Below are positions 48,164-59,158 of a DNA stretch of 64,000 bases, piece after piece; within the stretch, counting starts at the first letter, position 1; every line of letters begins with the position of its first letter. The notes beneath the pieces were generated by a model. That model searched no databases, was not told where the DNA came from, and saw only the letters and a program-made list of their open reading frames with translations. Source of the stretch: Pezizomycotina sp. ARF18 (taxonomy: Eukaryota > Ascomycota); the NCBI GenBank assembly GCA_002224055.1, contig AZLU01000056.1, forward strand, positions 1 to 64,000. The letters run 5' to 3'. The translations under genes and the position numbers were made by a program.

Positions 48164-50052
48164 TTTCTATACCCTTTTCATAACTAGTTTTTAGTAAGAA
48201 TAGTAAGAATCTATTAATAACGTATTTTTATAGTCTCGCTCAGACTCCCTGAGAAAAACCCCGATCTATTAATGTGAAACGATTTGCGCTGAATAGTGAG
48301 TTGAAATATTTTTATTCAATGGTCTCGACAGTAATGATTAAAATTAACTATATTGATTATAAGGCTCGATGTTGATCGTTCCTTACTCAAACTTTCTCCT
48401 TCGAGCAGTTCCGCCGACAGGAGCGGCACCTCCTATGCCAGAGCTTTTAGCGATTAGAGTCACTTCACCCTACGCGGTTGCCACTCTCATATACGCCTAG
48501 CATTGACCCTTCAATATATATGTGGATGTCGAGTTTTCGTCTTCTAGCTCGTTTCACCTTCCAATGTCTCTACAGGTAGTATGGGCCTGCAGCTGATCTA
48601 GAAGCCGATAGCGGCTGGTCCTATGGAGATCGATACTTAAGTATTCATAGCAACGGGTTTTCCAAAACGTTGGTTTTTTTTTTTTTTTTTTTTTGTTCAA
48701 AAAGAAAAAAATTGGCTCGCTGTATCCGCCCGCTATTTTTTCAGGATACTATTCTATAGTACTATTAAAAACTGAATAAATTAATAATTACTATTATTAT
48801 TGGTTTACAATTTGAACCGCTTGAACCGCTTCACTTGCGTTGAATTGCCGGCGCACGCCCAAGGAGGAAATCCTTTTTCTTATAATCTTATTTGATCAGC
48901 GAGTTAAGTATACTTTTGCTTATAAGCGCTCGTATAACCATTGTGACAACCTACGAACTACCGCGCCGTATAAGGAGGTACATACTTGATCGTGTGCTTT
49001 ATAGTTAATAATGAAGGAGTTTGCTACCTTGATTGAAGTAGATATTCGGCTGTTACTCACCTCGCGATCGACCCTTCTAGATATTTTCCTCTCTTCTTTC
49101 AAAAATCTTTATCTTCCATCTTAAAGCGCTAAACCCTGGCGTCACTGCTCTGTATTGTCCATAAGTAGGTCGGGGCAGATATAAGCGTGTGATATAGGTT
49201 TGTATTAAACGGTTGCAAAGCAATTCCGCCGTGTTAATATGCTTCAAGCTTGTCTGATCCGATCCCTTATGAAGTAGACGGGGTTTGATAGCAGTGAGTA
49301 TTATGAAAGCTGTCATGTTCAGCAAAGCTCCAAAAATTCGGACTTATATATATATATATAAAGCTAACGCTATCATCGAGACATGCATAAGGAGACAATT
49401 ACGGCGACGAATCAGTGCTATCCAAAAGACGTATAAAGACACGTCAACCACTGAACCAGTCTAGATGCTCTTTTTCTTACCAGAAATCACCCTTACGGGA
49501 AGGCTCTGTTCCCCCGTGCCCCATATCGAACTGCACCCTTTATAGTGCGACGTGTATTGGAAGTCAATATGTTGTAAGTCCCTATACGGGAGACAAGGGC
49601 TCTCCCACGCCAACGACAGGCTCCCCTTATGAGCCCTGGTTCCACGCATCTGCTCGTGGAATCTAGCTGTGAAGCCGGTCTAAGTTTGAACAGCGAGTGT
49701 TGTGTATACGTGTGTGTGTGTATGTGTAATCGCCAGAGTTGTGGTGGTGAAGAATAAGCTCAAGCTCAAGCTTTCAGCGTCTCTTAGAAGACATTGATCT
49801 GTAGTGTTCTAACTCATCGCCTCCATCTCTTTTAAAAACTTTTCTTTTTCTCTCCTTCCTCTTCTGTTATATCTTTAATTTTCATTATCGCGAGAGATCC
49901 CTATTCCTCATTAAAACCCATAAGCCTGATACCAGAATCGCGATATAGATCATCACTACCGAAGTGTCGTTATACCTAAGCTACTCAGCTCTCCTACACC
50001 CTCATCATCACCCGCCCCGTTTCGATCTCCGTTATTCTCTATCGTAGAAAAA
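48164..50052. other. Gene-free region upstream of the serine protease
   Basis: It contains T21 at 48674-48694, a short (TA)n at 49346-49361 and a (GT)n patch near 49709-49728. The last 250 bp is CT-rich and presumably promoter and leader of the downstream protease gene. Frames of 60-83 codons near 49077-49666 are not recognisable. Confidence 0.4.
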
Positions 50053-51162
50053 ATGGCGAGCGTGGGATCCTCAGTTGATCTTGCCTTCCTAGACGACATA
50101 AGGCCCCGATGTAACATCTCAGCACCGCCCGATGGCCCTGCAACCATCGACTCGTTAATTCGCTGGGAAGACGCTCGCCTCCAAAACTCACATCCTTTGT
50201 TGGCGAGTCGGCCGCAGATGGGATCCGCGCCGCGATTCAGAAAATCACTGTAGTTTTCAAGCCGAAGCCTGATCAAAGGAAACCGGAAGATAAACCCCTC
50301 TACTTCTACCACGCCACCGCATTCGCATTCGGTCGGAAGTACCTGCTTACAGCGGCGCATAATTTTAGCTTAGAGGGTGTTGATGACCTAGCAGGCGGGG
50401 TTCGTTTCGTCGAGGCTTTCATCCCGAGCATGGATAACGACGAGGAGCGTGACGTGCTGCTGCGGGTAGTTCGAGCTGATAGCGACGCTGATCTTGCTAT
50501 TCTGGAGCTAAAAAAGCAACCTTCCATCGCCTCCTCCTTCGCGACATTTCGCAGCAAGCATACGCGCGTTCCTATACGATCGAGTTACATAATATCCGAA
50601 GTATAGCCGTTCATGAGGGTCGCGTTCTCCCAAGCACCTCCTCGTCGATGGCCAGTCAAACGCACCGGCAAAGCTCGGCTTTTCGGGAGGGCCTATTCTG
50701 GACCGACGCGGATTCGTAGATGGTCTGGTAACAACCGTAAGAGCAGGGATGCTTTGAGTCGGGTTGGATATAATAAATGTGAGAAAATATGGGACTTTCT
50801 CACTATTCATTCGAACGCAGGAGCACCGAGCAGATCTGCCGATATTGGGATATGAAGGGATTGTCAGATTAGTAGCGGCAGCCCAGTCATGAAGCTGATC
50901 GAACCAACGGAAGAGAACTTCGAGGGAAGAAAGGGACTTGACGTGTGCGTGTAAAGGAGCCGTGGCCCCGGAGGGGGGCCTGGACGTAAGCTTGTCGGAA
51001 AAATTTAAGGCGCTCAACGACGAAACTTACACCAAGACAGGCATACTCCCTCCGATTGCTGCTGAAGGCAAACGTTACGACGCAAGTTAATTCTCGCTTC
51101 CAGGTTATAACTACACGCCGAACCCAATTAGAAAGCCGAGAGGAATGTTTCGCGTTAAGTAG
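50053..51162 (+). CDS. Trypsin-like serine protease
   Basis: A chymotrypsin-fold peptidase. The start is MASVGSSVDLAFLDDIRPRC, with no obvious signal peptide. All three catalytic segments are readable: His in FGRKYLLTAAHNFSLEG (near 50330-50380), Asp in RADSDADLAILELKKQ (near 50470-50520) and Ser in GFSGGPILDRRGFVDGLVTT (near 50675-50735). Downstream are VMKLIEPTEENFEGRKGLDV and YNYTPNPIRKPRGMFRVK, ending at TAG 51160-51162. The end is uncertain, since coding-like sequence (FSTNQFVHSQMPPSSKPGST) continues to about 51290. Frame changes lie near 50200, 50600, 50670, 50780 and 50950. Substrate and location are unknown; with no signal peptide it may act inside the cell. Confidence 0.65.
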
Positions 51163-51675
51163 CTCGTTGAAGTTCCCTCCCACGGTCGTCGTCGTTCAGC
51201 TTCGGCCGCTTTCTCGACCAATCAGTTCGTCCATTCACAAATGCCACCCTCCAGCAAACCAGGAAGCACCAAGCTTCGCAGCAGGCGATAGAGACTCCTC
51301 ACGGGGTTTTTTCCAAGGCTTGCTTTTGCTGTTCCGCCCCCGTCGACCCCAACTAGCCCAGCTCCGAGAAATCCCGCTTACCAGATAGGATATTGTTGTA
51401 GTTCTGGCGGCATAGGGTTATTCGAGAGTAACGCCGGCGTCTTTTTTATCGAATTTGCGCTACTTGCTAAACAAACGACTGTGATTGCATTTTATACGAC
51501 TAGGGACGTAGCAGCATCGAATTCTTTTTTTTTTTTTTTTGTTTTTCTTTTATTTCAGTTGTTGCAATGTTGTGTCAGTGCTAGTGTTTTCTTTTCACCC
51601 CCCAATTTTCTTTCCTTCCTGCCCACCGTTCCCCATTTTCGTCTTTTTTTCCTTTCTCATCACGCCTTTCCTCCA

Positions 51676-51724
<49 letters not shown>

Positions 51725-54421
51725 TTACGCAGGCAATTAGGGCGGGAAAGCGTATTGCTTTTTTTTTTTTTTTTTTTCAAACTCTCTCAGTGCCCCAATA
51801 GTTCTTATATCTTATAAAATCTTCTACATCCGCCCATTCTTCTTCCCCTTCTTTTCCCTTATTTCGTCATGAGTTCATTTAAGGATTCGTTAGGCAGCGT
51901 AAGGTAATTATCAGAAGCCTCTCGCTATTTTTTCTGCGTATTATTCTTACTCTGCCGTAAACGCAAGCACCCTAGGCCATAGCTCGTAGATAACTCTGGA
52001 GCTTACTTCTTACAAAAGTAGCTCTTCACAGAATCGCTGATAATCACTGCTGAATTCAGTCCGTTTCCAGTTCTGACACCATATCGGCGCTATCAAATCG
52101 TCGTCAGGGCTCGGATACCAGCATAATGGTTGTGAAGCTCTGTGAAAGATTAATATCGGGTGGGATGTTTGTAGAGTCACAGACCGAGGCAAACGGTATT
52201 TGGAAGCTGTTATACTTCCGGAGTCGAATATGTGGCCTCGGCCTTGACCGGTAGACATTTGGTTTTTCCTATTCTCGCCATGCAAATATCATATCAACCT
52301 CTTGCGCTCTAGCGTGAGGGACCTTGATGTATTATTTTGTGCTGCCGGTAGTCTTATGTGGTCTCAAGATTCGTGAGAACAAAAGTTTACAGAACAGAGA
52401 TATCTACTGTTTGAATCAAATATTTCTACTGGCCGGTTGTAATCCTTGCTATATTTCTGTATGCCCTCGTCGCTTTTGGCATCCATATGTCGCGCTAATT
52501 TACTTCATGTATAATTCTCCATTTCATGGTGTTACCAATATAACGCCATGATTCCCAACGAGACGTCCTTGTTCAATGCAGACATGATATGTTATTTGCG
52601 AATATCAAGCGCCACAGCACAAACTGTAGGTGAAGGTGGACAAATATCGATCCTGATCTCAATGTTGACGTTAATTTGATGTTAAAAGAATACGCAAGTA
52701 GGTTATATTGCTCGTCGAATCTCAGATGTTTCTACATTGGCATGTACCAGTATCGTTGCTACCTCCATCCCGAATTTCTGAACGGTCGAGTATGGTCTGT
52801 ATCGAGTTCGTCTTCTTTGATGAATTTTGAAAAAAAAAAAAAAAAAAAAAAAAATTAGAAGCAATCTTTGTCAGTGCAAATCAATCTAGTCTCAGGTATC
52901 CTACGTTTTGATCGACGACGATAACTCGTGCCAGTAACGTTAGGATGAGTACTAAAGAACTAATATCAATTCTCCAGGTTCTAAATGGCTATGAGTGCTG
53001 CCGATTTGAATAAATGGAACACTTACTTTCGAAAGAATGCCATAACGATCTATGTAACTGACAAACGGTCATGCCGGATTCGTATATCTTTGATCCCCTG
53101 TTGCTATCCCAAATCGGTCCTACCTCGAAGACTTTATCTTAAAGAGTCCAGCCAGTACGGATATCTGAGTATCATCAAAATGAAGGCCAGCGGGGCGAGA
53201 TATCGCTAGGAGTGGAAAATCTCACAATGATATAATTTGGCGTAGTTGATGTACCAAGCACTACTATGCCCCCCCGACGATCAGGGCATTCCGGAAATCG
53301 TGGCCAATAGGACTAATGAACCACTCTTCTTGGGGGTAAGAACAAAAAAATAACATTCTAACACGCCTGTGGTTAAATTATGCGGGGTCTAGGTGATTAG
53401 TACTAGTGCCGTGTACTTATACTCGGTGCCTACCTCAGATTCTAAACAACATCATAATATTTACTACGCATAGCTACGCAGTTTACCGAGTGGATACCAA
53501 ACAGCCTATTGTTGATTGAAGGCATCGTCGAAAAAAGACCCTGGCATTGACTTAATCTATGACACGACTTTTGTCCTTTAGGAGTGAAGACTATCTGCCG
53601 ATACGAAAGAACGGAAAATACCGATTGTTTTTCCAGTTTTCAGCTCAACTAAGCTAATAGAATATGCATCTTAAGCTCACGTACAGCTCTTCATCGAAAG
53701 ATATTGATGTAGATTCTATGGGCTTGAGGGATTTTATTTGTATAATGCCATCACGTTCTATACCTTCAATCATCCGAGAACCTCCATTGATTACTCATAG
53801 CCTTGCAGACTCAGTTCTTTCATAGTGTTATGTGATGGTTATAAGCACTTGCAGTAGTACATAAGGTGAGAAGAGATAGATATAAGAAGCATAAGCTCTT
53901 ATAAGTAAATCTATCGTATAGAATGGAAAATCGGTATTATTTAGTTTAGTACTCTAGTTAGAAATTTATTATTAATTTGTTTGCGTAGCCGTTCTCGATT
54001 GAAATGCTACGGGTTGTTGGTGAATAGAAGATTTGCTTTCTCTACTTTACCCTTAAGAAAAAAAAAAAAAAAAAAAAACTTAGTCGATACAGGCTATGTC
54101 CATTTACTCTCCTAAGTCTTTCTAAAAGGCTTTAAGCAAAATATAATGAAAGACTTCTTACATTAGGCACAATAGTATTCTATCTTACGCAGGTCTTTTC
54201 CGGGAGAGTGAGTACTAATCTTACAGCGCACTGAGCAGTAGAAGCGTGCAACTGTCTTCAAAGACACGAGCCACGTCGTTACCAATTTCAATTTTGGGAA
54301 ATTTTTCAACCTTTCGCTTTGACTTTTTCTGGACAGCTCTGAAAGGCTTTCCTGAGAAATCTGGAAACGTCTCCCGACACCTCCCATCTCACAACCTCAA
54401 GTTTCACACAACGGCTCCGCG
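51163..54421. other. Mostly gene-free; microsatellite and poly-A/T tracts
   Basis: The first 130 bp may still belong to the protease gene. The rest holds T16 near 51525-51540, (ATT)n at 51677-51725, T21 near 51757-51777, A25 at 52830-52854 and A21 near 54059-54079. I find no conserved protein or RNA. A frame beginning MSSFKDSLGSVR at 51869 ends after a few codons and is not supported. Confidence 0.45.
51677..51725. repeat. (ATT)n microsatellite, about 16 units
   Basis: A perfect trinucleotide run of about 16 ATT units, flanked by C/T-rich sequence and two poly-T runs. Confidence 0.95.
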
Positions 54422-55161
54422 ATGCAGGACAGGCTGAGCCACGATGAGGTAAGCAAATTACAACGGCATCAAACTTGCACAATAAGAGCTCCGGCGTGTA
54501 CAGTGCTAATACTCGGTTTCTCTTCCCAATCTAGTTCTTCGGCCGCCTGCGGAGCTTCTCTCAGCTACAAAGGAGCACGGCTCCGTCAACATCACGCAGA
54601 AGAGGCGTACGTCCTCCTCGCACTTCCCCTCGCTAACTGCTCCGTTCACCCGTCGTTGGCCGCTCAATGTTCGTCTGCTAGGATATAATAGAGCTACCGC
54701 CGCTAACGTGTACTCTTATCCCCTATAGTAACTACGACCCCGCCAACCCACCCCCACAAAGCAAATAAGCTCCAAATCCCCACCCCGAAGAAGAAACCCC
54801 CTTCACAAAGAACATCCCTCCCGCAACGTCGCCGACGACATCTCCGACATATCCTCCCTCCTCGCATCGCCCACGTCGACCGCCATAACGACGCCAGACC
54901 CGGAACCCGAGACGGAGAAGTTCCAGCTGCTGATCCGTGCGACAAACTGCAAGAGTAACGACAAGCGGAACACGGGAAGAAGGTTAAGATATCGACGTTG
55001 TGGATGGTGATGCGGCCGCGCTGGAGGGTTTTTTTGCGAAGCTGGCTGAGACGAGTAAAGCGGGCTTGACGGCGCTGAAGAAGAGGGACAAGAAGAAGAA
55101 GAAAAAGAAGGAGAAGCAGAAGGCGAAGAAGCAGAAGCAGACGGCTGCTGTTGTGTCGTGA
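54422..55161 (+). CDS. SRP14: Signal recognition particle 14 kDa subunit
   Basis: SRP14 is part of the Alu domain of the signal recognition particle, which slows translation during ER targeting. Exon 1 is short (54422-54448, MQDRLSHDE), followed by a GT..AG intron of about 86 bp. Exon 2 reads FFGRLRELLSATKEHGSVNI then TQKR (54535-54608). A second intron of about 120 bp leads to YDPANPPPPQS. A Pro/Ser-rich acidic insert precedes FQLLIRATNCKSNDKR, then the conserved ALEGFFAKLAETSKAGLTAL and KKRDKKKKKK, with stop TGA 55159-55161. The basic Lys-rich tail is typical of fungal SRP14. Frame slips occur near 54555, 54770 and 54985-55000. The overall layout (short first exon, Alu-binding core, basic tail) supports the call. 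Confidence 0.88.
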
Positions 55162-55484
55162 AAAAAAGGGTTAATGTATTATATATTATTAAAATCAAGA
55201 AAAATGAGAAAATGGACTAGTCAAGTGATCATATTCGGTTTATGGTATCGATGAGGAATGCGATTAGTGAGCTTTATGTTACAATCTTTGAGCGAGAGAT
55301 AGGAAAAAAACGAAAATCGTAAAACGAAACCGTTTAACGCCATGATATAAGATAGAAAAAAAAAAAACCCTGTAATCTAAACGGGTGAAAGGCTACTAGT
55401 AAAGCGCAAAGGAAACCCAAAATACATCACAAAAAAACAAGCAAAAGATCTCTACAATCCAAAGAATCTTTAAATCAAGCAGTA
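55162..55484. other. Intergenic between convergent genes
   Basis: An AT-rich spacer between SRP14 (+) and the DUF1746 gene (-), with short A runs. Nothing further is seen. Confidence 0.5.
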
Positions 55485-56657
55485 CTAGTGCCAAACGAAA
55501 GCTATCGTGGTAGTATCACCGGCTGCACCGGTCTACCGCCAAGCCTTTCCCCGCCACCGAGCCTCTGCCCGAACCTCCTCTCCCACCGCTGCCTCAGCGT
55601 CCTCATGCGATTCCTCAAGGTTCTGCCTCGCCTCCTCCATCTCCGCGCTCCTAGTCCTACTCTCCTCCGCGTTCCTCCGCCACTGCCGCCGTATCGTATC
55701 CAGCACATTAAATCCGCAATCACGATCTCCCCGGAATACATTGTATTCGCCGCATGTTCCTCTGGTGGTCCTCCTTCTTCCCCATCTAGTAACCCATCCT
55801 CTTCGTCCGTTCTATTCTGCCCGCGCTCCTCGCTGTCGTGGTCTTGCGGCGGCGGACGAAGCGTCGGTCGAGCTTGTCGGTTATTTCTTGCCGTGCTGAC
55901 TTTATGGTGAGCATTAGGAGTTGGAGTGACATTATTAGGAGGTCGAAGAAGACGAGGCGGTATTTAGATATCGGTGTTTCTAAATAGACTTCGATTAGCT
56001 TTGCTAGGAAGAGATGGAGCCAATGGTAGGTTTTTACCTTGGCCGATAAAATCAATTATGAGCCGCCGTGGAGGTAGCCGCCGGATGCTTCGCCGGCAAA
56101 GGGAGCGAACCGAAGATGTGGAACATAGGCAGAAGATTGACGGCGACGATGGTGAAGACGGAGCTACGGACATTTAGCCGTTGGTAGGAGACTATGGTGA
56201 GCTCTTTGAGCGAATAGGTTCTGAGAAAGAGAGCAGTCAGTCAAATCTATTGCACTTCTCAATGTGTGAAAGTTGAAAGAGACCTACAATCTGTGTGATA
56301 GACCGTATAAGGAAACGTAGTAAACTCGTGCTGTCCAAACAATTAAAAGTCGTTAGCTATCGCTCCAAATCAATCCTTAACGATGTCTTAGGTAGACGTA
56401 CTCCATGAAATAGACGTAAGCGAAATGGCAGTACGCGACAATATCCATAGACCGCAGGAGGTGGTCCAGCATTTCGGCTTCCGCTTGCTGACCTGCTCCA
56501 ACGCACGGGCCCTGGACTCTGCTGCTGCTCGGAGGAAGCCGCCGCCGCGCCGCCGCCGCCGCCGATGCTGCTGACGCTGCCGCCGCCGCATCCGCTGCAC
56601 GTCTCCTGCTGCAGCTGCCGCCGCCGCAGCAGCTATCGCCGCCGTCGCAGCTTCCAT
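55485..56657 (-). CDS. DUF1746 membrane protein (possible Dsc E3 ligase subunit)
   Basis: The readable pieces match the fungal DUF1746 layout. An Ala-rich start (MEAATAAIAAAAAAAAAGDV) and Arg-rich stretch precede MLDHLLRSMDIVAYCHFAYV ending YFME. An intron of about 70 bp (56341-56409) leads to STSLLRFLIRSITQIV. A second intron (about 56228-56293) leads to SSVFTIVAVNLLPMFHIFGS, then the signature ASGGYLHGG and LIIDFIGQGK. After another short intron comes ETPISKYRLVFFDLLIMSLQ followed by LLMLTIKSARQEI, two hydrophobic helices. A charged coiled-coil-like region ends AGDTTTIAFVWH, stop 55485-55487. DUF1746 proteins are reported as subunits of the Golgi/ER Dsc ubiquitin ligase; I am fairly but not fully sure of that link. 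Frame slips lie near 56490, 56065, 55770 and 55690. Confidence 0.75.
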
Positions 56658-57330
56658 GACGGTGGCGTGATTCGCCGTTTGCGAAAGGAGGGTGTAGGCG
56701 GTGACAAAAGTGTCGAAGCGGGGACATCGAGGCGGAGGATGTTGTATTGTTTTCCGAGATCTTCCATGTAGAGTAGCGAATCTGCAGCATCATTTTACTG
56801 GACATTGTGATCGCGGCTATATGTCTCTGGAAGGTCCTCTTGCGGGGGTTGTCGGTGTCTGTGATCAAGAAAGCGGTTTTGCAGATTCGCAGCTGCTGGA
56901 GAAAAAAAAGGGTCTCTCGGCTAATAATGACTGCAGGTGTGGTGTCACGTCTCACCGCCACTAAAAATCCACAGCGACTTTGCTAAATTCACCACCACGT
57001 GACGGAACTAAATAACCAGATTTTCTGCGGCTCAGGGAAACAACGAAGCTCTTCTTCAGCTATCAATTCCAAGAACCGACCGAAAGTCCACAAACCGACC
57101 AACAGTTTCATCCCACTTCCCACAGCTGAATTGAGAATACGAGAGGGAATCTGAAGGAAAAGTATACATCTAGAAAATATTATACGCTAGTCACGTGGTT
57201 TGATAGCTTTCACGCGCGAGTTTTGGAAGACGCGTTTATTAGCTAGCTCCAGCTTTCGATCTTTCACAAAACCTTTTCACATAAGCTCCCTCACTCACGA
57301 CCTAAACTTCGATACAAATACATACGAACG
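56658..57330. other. Divergent spacer
   Basis: The shared upstream region of the DUF1746 gene (-) and RFC2 (+). A small frame at 56701-56964 overlaps it without recognisable content. ACGCGT occurs near 57221, about 105 bp before the RFC2 start. It is the MCB element bound by MBF-type regulators of S-phase genes, which would suit a replication factor. Confidence 0.45.
57221..57227 (+). promoter_or_regulatory. Possible MCB (ACGCGT) element before RFC2
   Basis: ACGCGT lies in GAAGACGCGTTTATT about 105 bp upstream of the RFC2 ATG. MCB sites drive G1/S transcription of DNA-replication genes in yeasts and other fungi (established knowledge). A single six-base site is only suggestive. Confidence 0.3.
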
Positions 57331-58712
57331 ATGAGCTTCTTCGACAAGCTCGGAAGAAGCCGCAGGCGGCGGCAGCTCGCTAAGGAAAGAAGGAGGTGGT
57401 CGTAGCTGAAAAGGCAGCAGCCGTGGGTTAGAAATATTCGTGGGAAAATCCAAACTTCTTCAATCACCTTTTAGCATGTTAGACCATGCGAAACCGACAA
57501 ACATTAACTTCTGGCTTGTTGAACCCAGTCGCCCGAAAAGCCTTAACGATGTCACAGCTCAAACCATACCATCTCCGTCCTCAAAAGGACCCTACAATCC
57601 TCCAATGTAAGCTCGGCAGCTCTTCACCTTTTCTGCACTCCATTATTCTAACCTCATACTGCACAGCTCCCACACATGCTCTTCTACGGTCCCCCGGTAC
57701 CGGAAAAACCTCCACTATCCTCGCTTAGCAAAAGAACTCTACGGCCCCGAACTAATGAAAACCCGCGTCCTCGAACTGAATGCCTCCGACGAGCGCGGCA
57801 TCTCATCGTCCGCGAAAAAGTAAAAAATTTCGCAAAGTAGCGTATCAACCGCCCTACCGTCTTCTACGTCGAAGTACCCCTGCCCCCCTACAAGATCATC
57901 ATACTCGACGAGGCGGACTCGATGACGCAGGACGCGCAGTCGCGCGAGGAGGACGATGGAAACGTATAGCAAGATTACGAGGTTTTGCTTGATATGTAAT
58001 TTCGTCACGAGGATTATAGACCCGCTCGCGTCGAGATGTAGTAAATTCCGTTTTAAGAGTTTAGATGAGGGAAATGCGAGGTAGGCTTAATGAGATCGCC
58101 GTTGCTGAAAACGTCCGTATAGCGCCAGAAGCTATAGAGCGGCTGATTAAAGATCCGACGGCGAATCTACGGAAGGCGATAACTTCCTGCAGAGTGCGGC
58201 GCGATTACACGGCCCCCAAAGCGGAGAAGAAGAGGGGAAAAAAAGGCGGCCGCGATAGACGAAGACGGCGACGAGGCGATGGATTTGGCGGTGCTAAACT
58301 GGATCGACGGAGGTTACGGTTAGCACGGTGGAGGAGATCGCGGGCGTGGTACCCGAGTCGACGATAGATTCGTGATGGAGGCGTGTCAGCCGTCGGCAGC
58401 AAGGGGAAATCGGTGTACGCGCGCGTCTCGAAGGTCGTCGAGGATATCGTCGCGGACGGGTGAGCGCGGCGCAGATATTACTTCAGGTATATACTATTCA
58501 AACCCCTTTGGTGATTTATCTTGATTGGAAGTGTACTAATGCTCTCCTGGTTAGCTCTACCAACGTCTCGTCTTCAGCGATGCTCTGCTGGCGAGCAAAA
58601 AGAACCAGATCGTTGCCATATTCTCAGATCGACAAGGCTAGCGGACGGTGCGACGAGCACTGAGATCCTTGACCTTACGCTAAAGATAGCGGCGGCTATG
58701 GCAACGGAATGA
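57331..58712 (+). CDS. RFC2: Replication factor C subunit 2 (clamp loader)
   Basis: AAA+ subunit of the heteropentameric RFC complex that loads PCNA. It starts [10 protein letters not shown] at 57331. It continues QPWV..IRGK (family QPWVEKYRPK), then [20 protein letters not shown] (Walker A, near 57662-57705), [20 protein letters not shown], then RGIS and [13 protein letters not shown]. Walker B is [16 protein letters not shown] (57895-57942). The following part reads [20 protein letters not shown] then [20 protein letters not shown], with the SRC arginine-finger motif. The C-terminus has [30 protein letters not shown], then [12 protein letters not shown] and [20 protein letters not shown], ending IAAAMATE at 58712. 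Introns lie near 57430-57483, 57606-57664 and 58489-58553. Frame slips include CCCCCC read as CCCCC inside Walker A near 57690, and others near 57727, 57807, 57945, 58065, 58190, 58370 and 58630. Confidence 0.93.
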
Positions 58713-59158
58713 AATCGGTTGAATAGAGAAGGATGTATTGAGCTTATGATATCGGACGATGGTTAAATTTATATATTGGAGAACCTGAGAAAACTACCAT
58801 TGCTTTGTTTATCGCTTGTAGCCAACAGCATGTACAATATTAATAGTTATTAAAGGAAAAAATATTTGGGAAAGAAACCATCAAAAAGCTACCCAGTGCT
58901 ATATATCTATCTCCATGGTCTAAGACATACGGATCTAAAATTCTTCCAAAATACAAAAACCATCAAGAGGCTCAAAAGTAGTAAGAAAAAGCTTCGGAGC
59001 CCAATGGTCCTAAACAATGCCAATATATAGATTCTAAGTTACCGTAACGCCTAAACCCAAATATATAGAAAAAAACAGCTACTATATACATGTGTACATG
59101 ATGATCGAACCGCTCAAAAAAAAAAATTGACACTTTTGTACGAATAAAAACGATTCAT
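58713..59158. other. Intergenic between convergent genes
   Basis: An AT-rich spacer between RFC2 (+) and MPH1 (-), with an A10 near 59117. No gene is seen. Confidence 0.5.

Noticed and set aside
51481-51817. Open frames of 92-106 codons with poly-Phe, poly-Tyr and poly-Ile
   Set aside because: They are translations of poly-T and (ATT)n simple repeats, not a protein.
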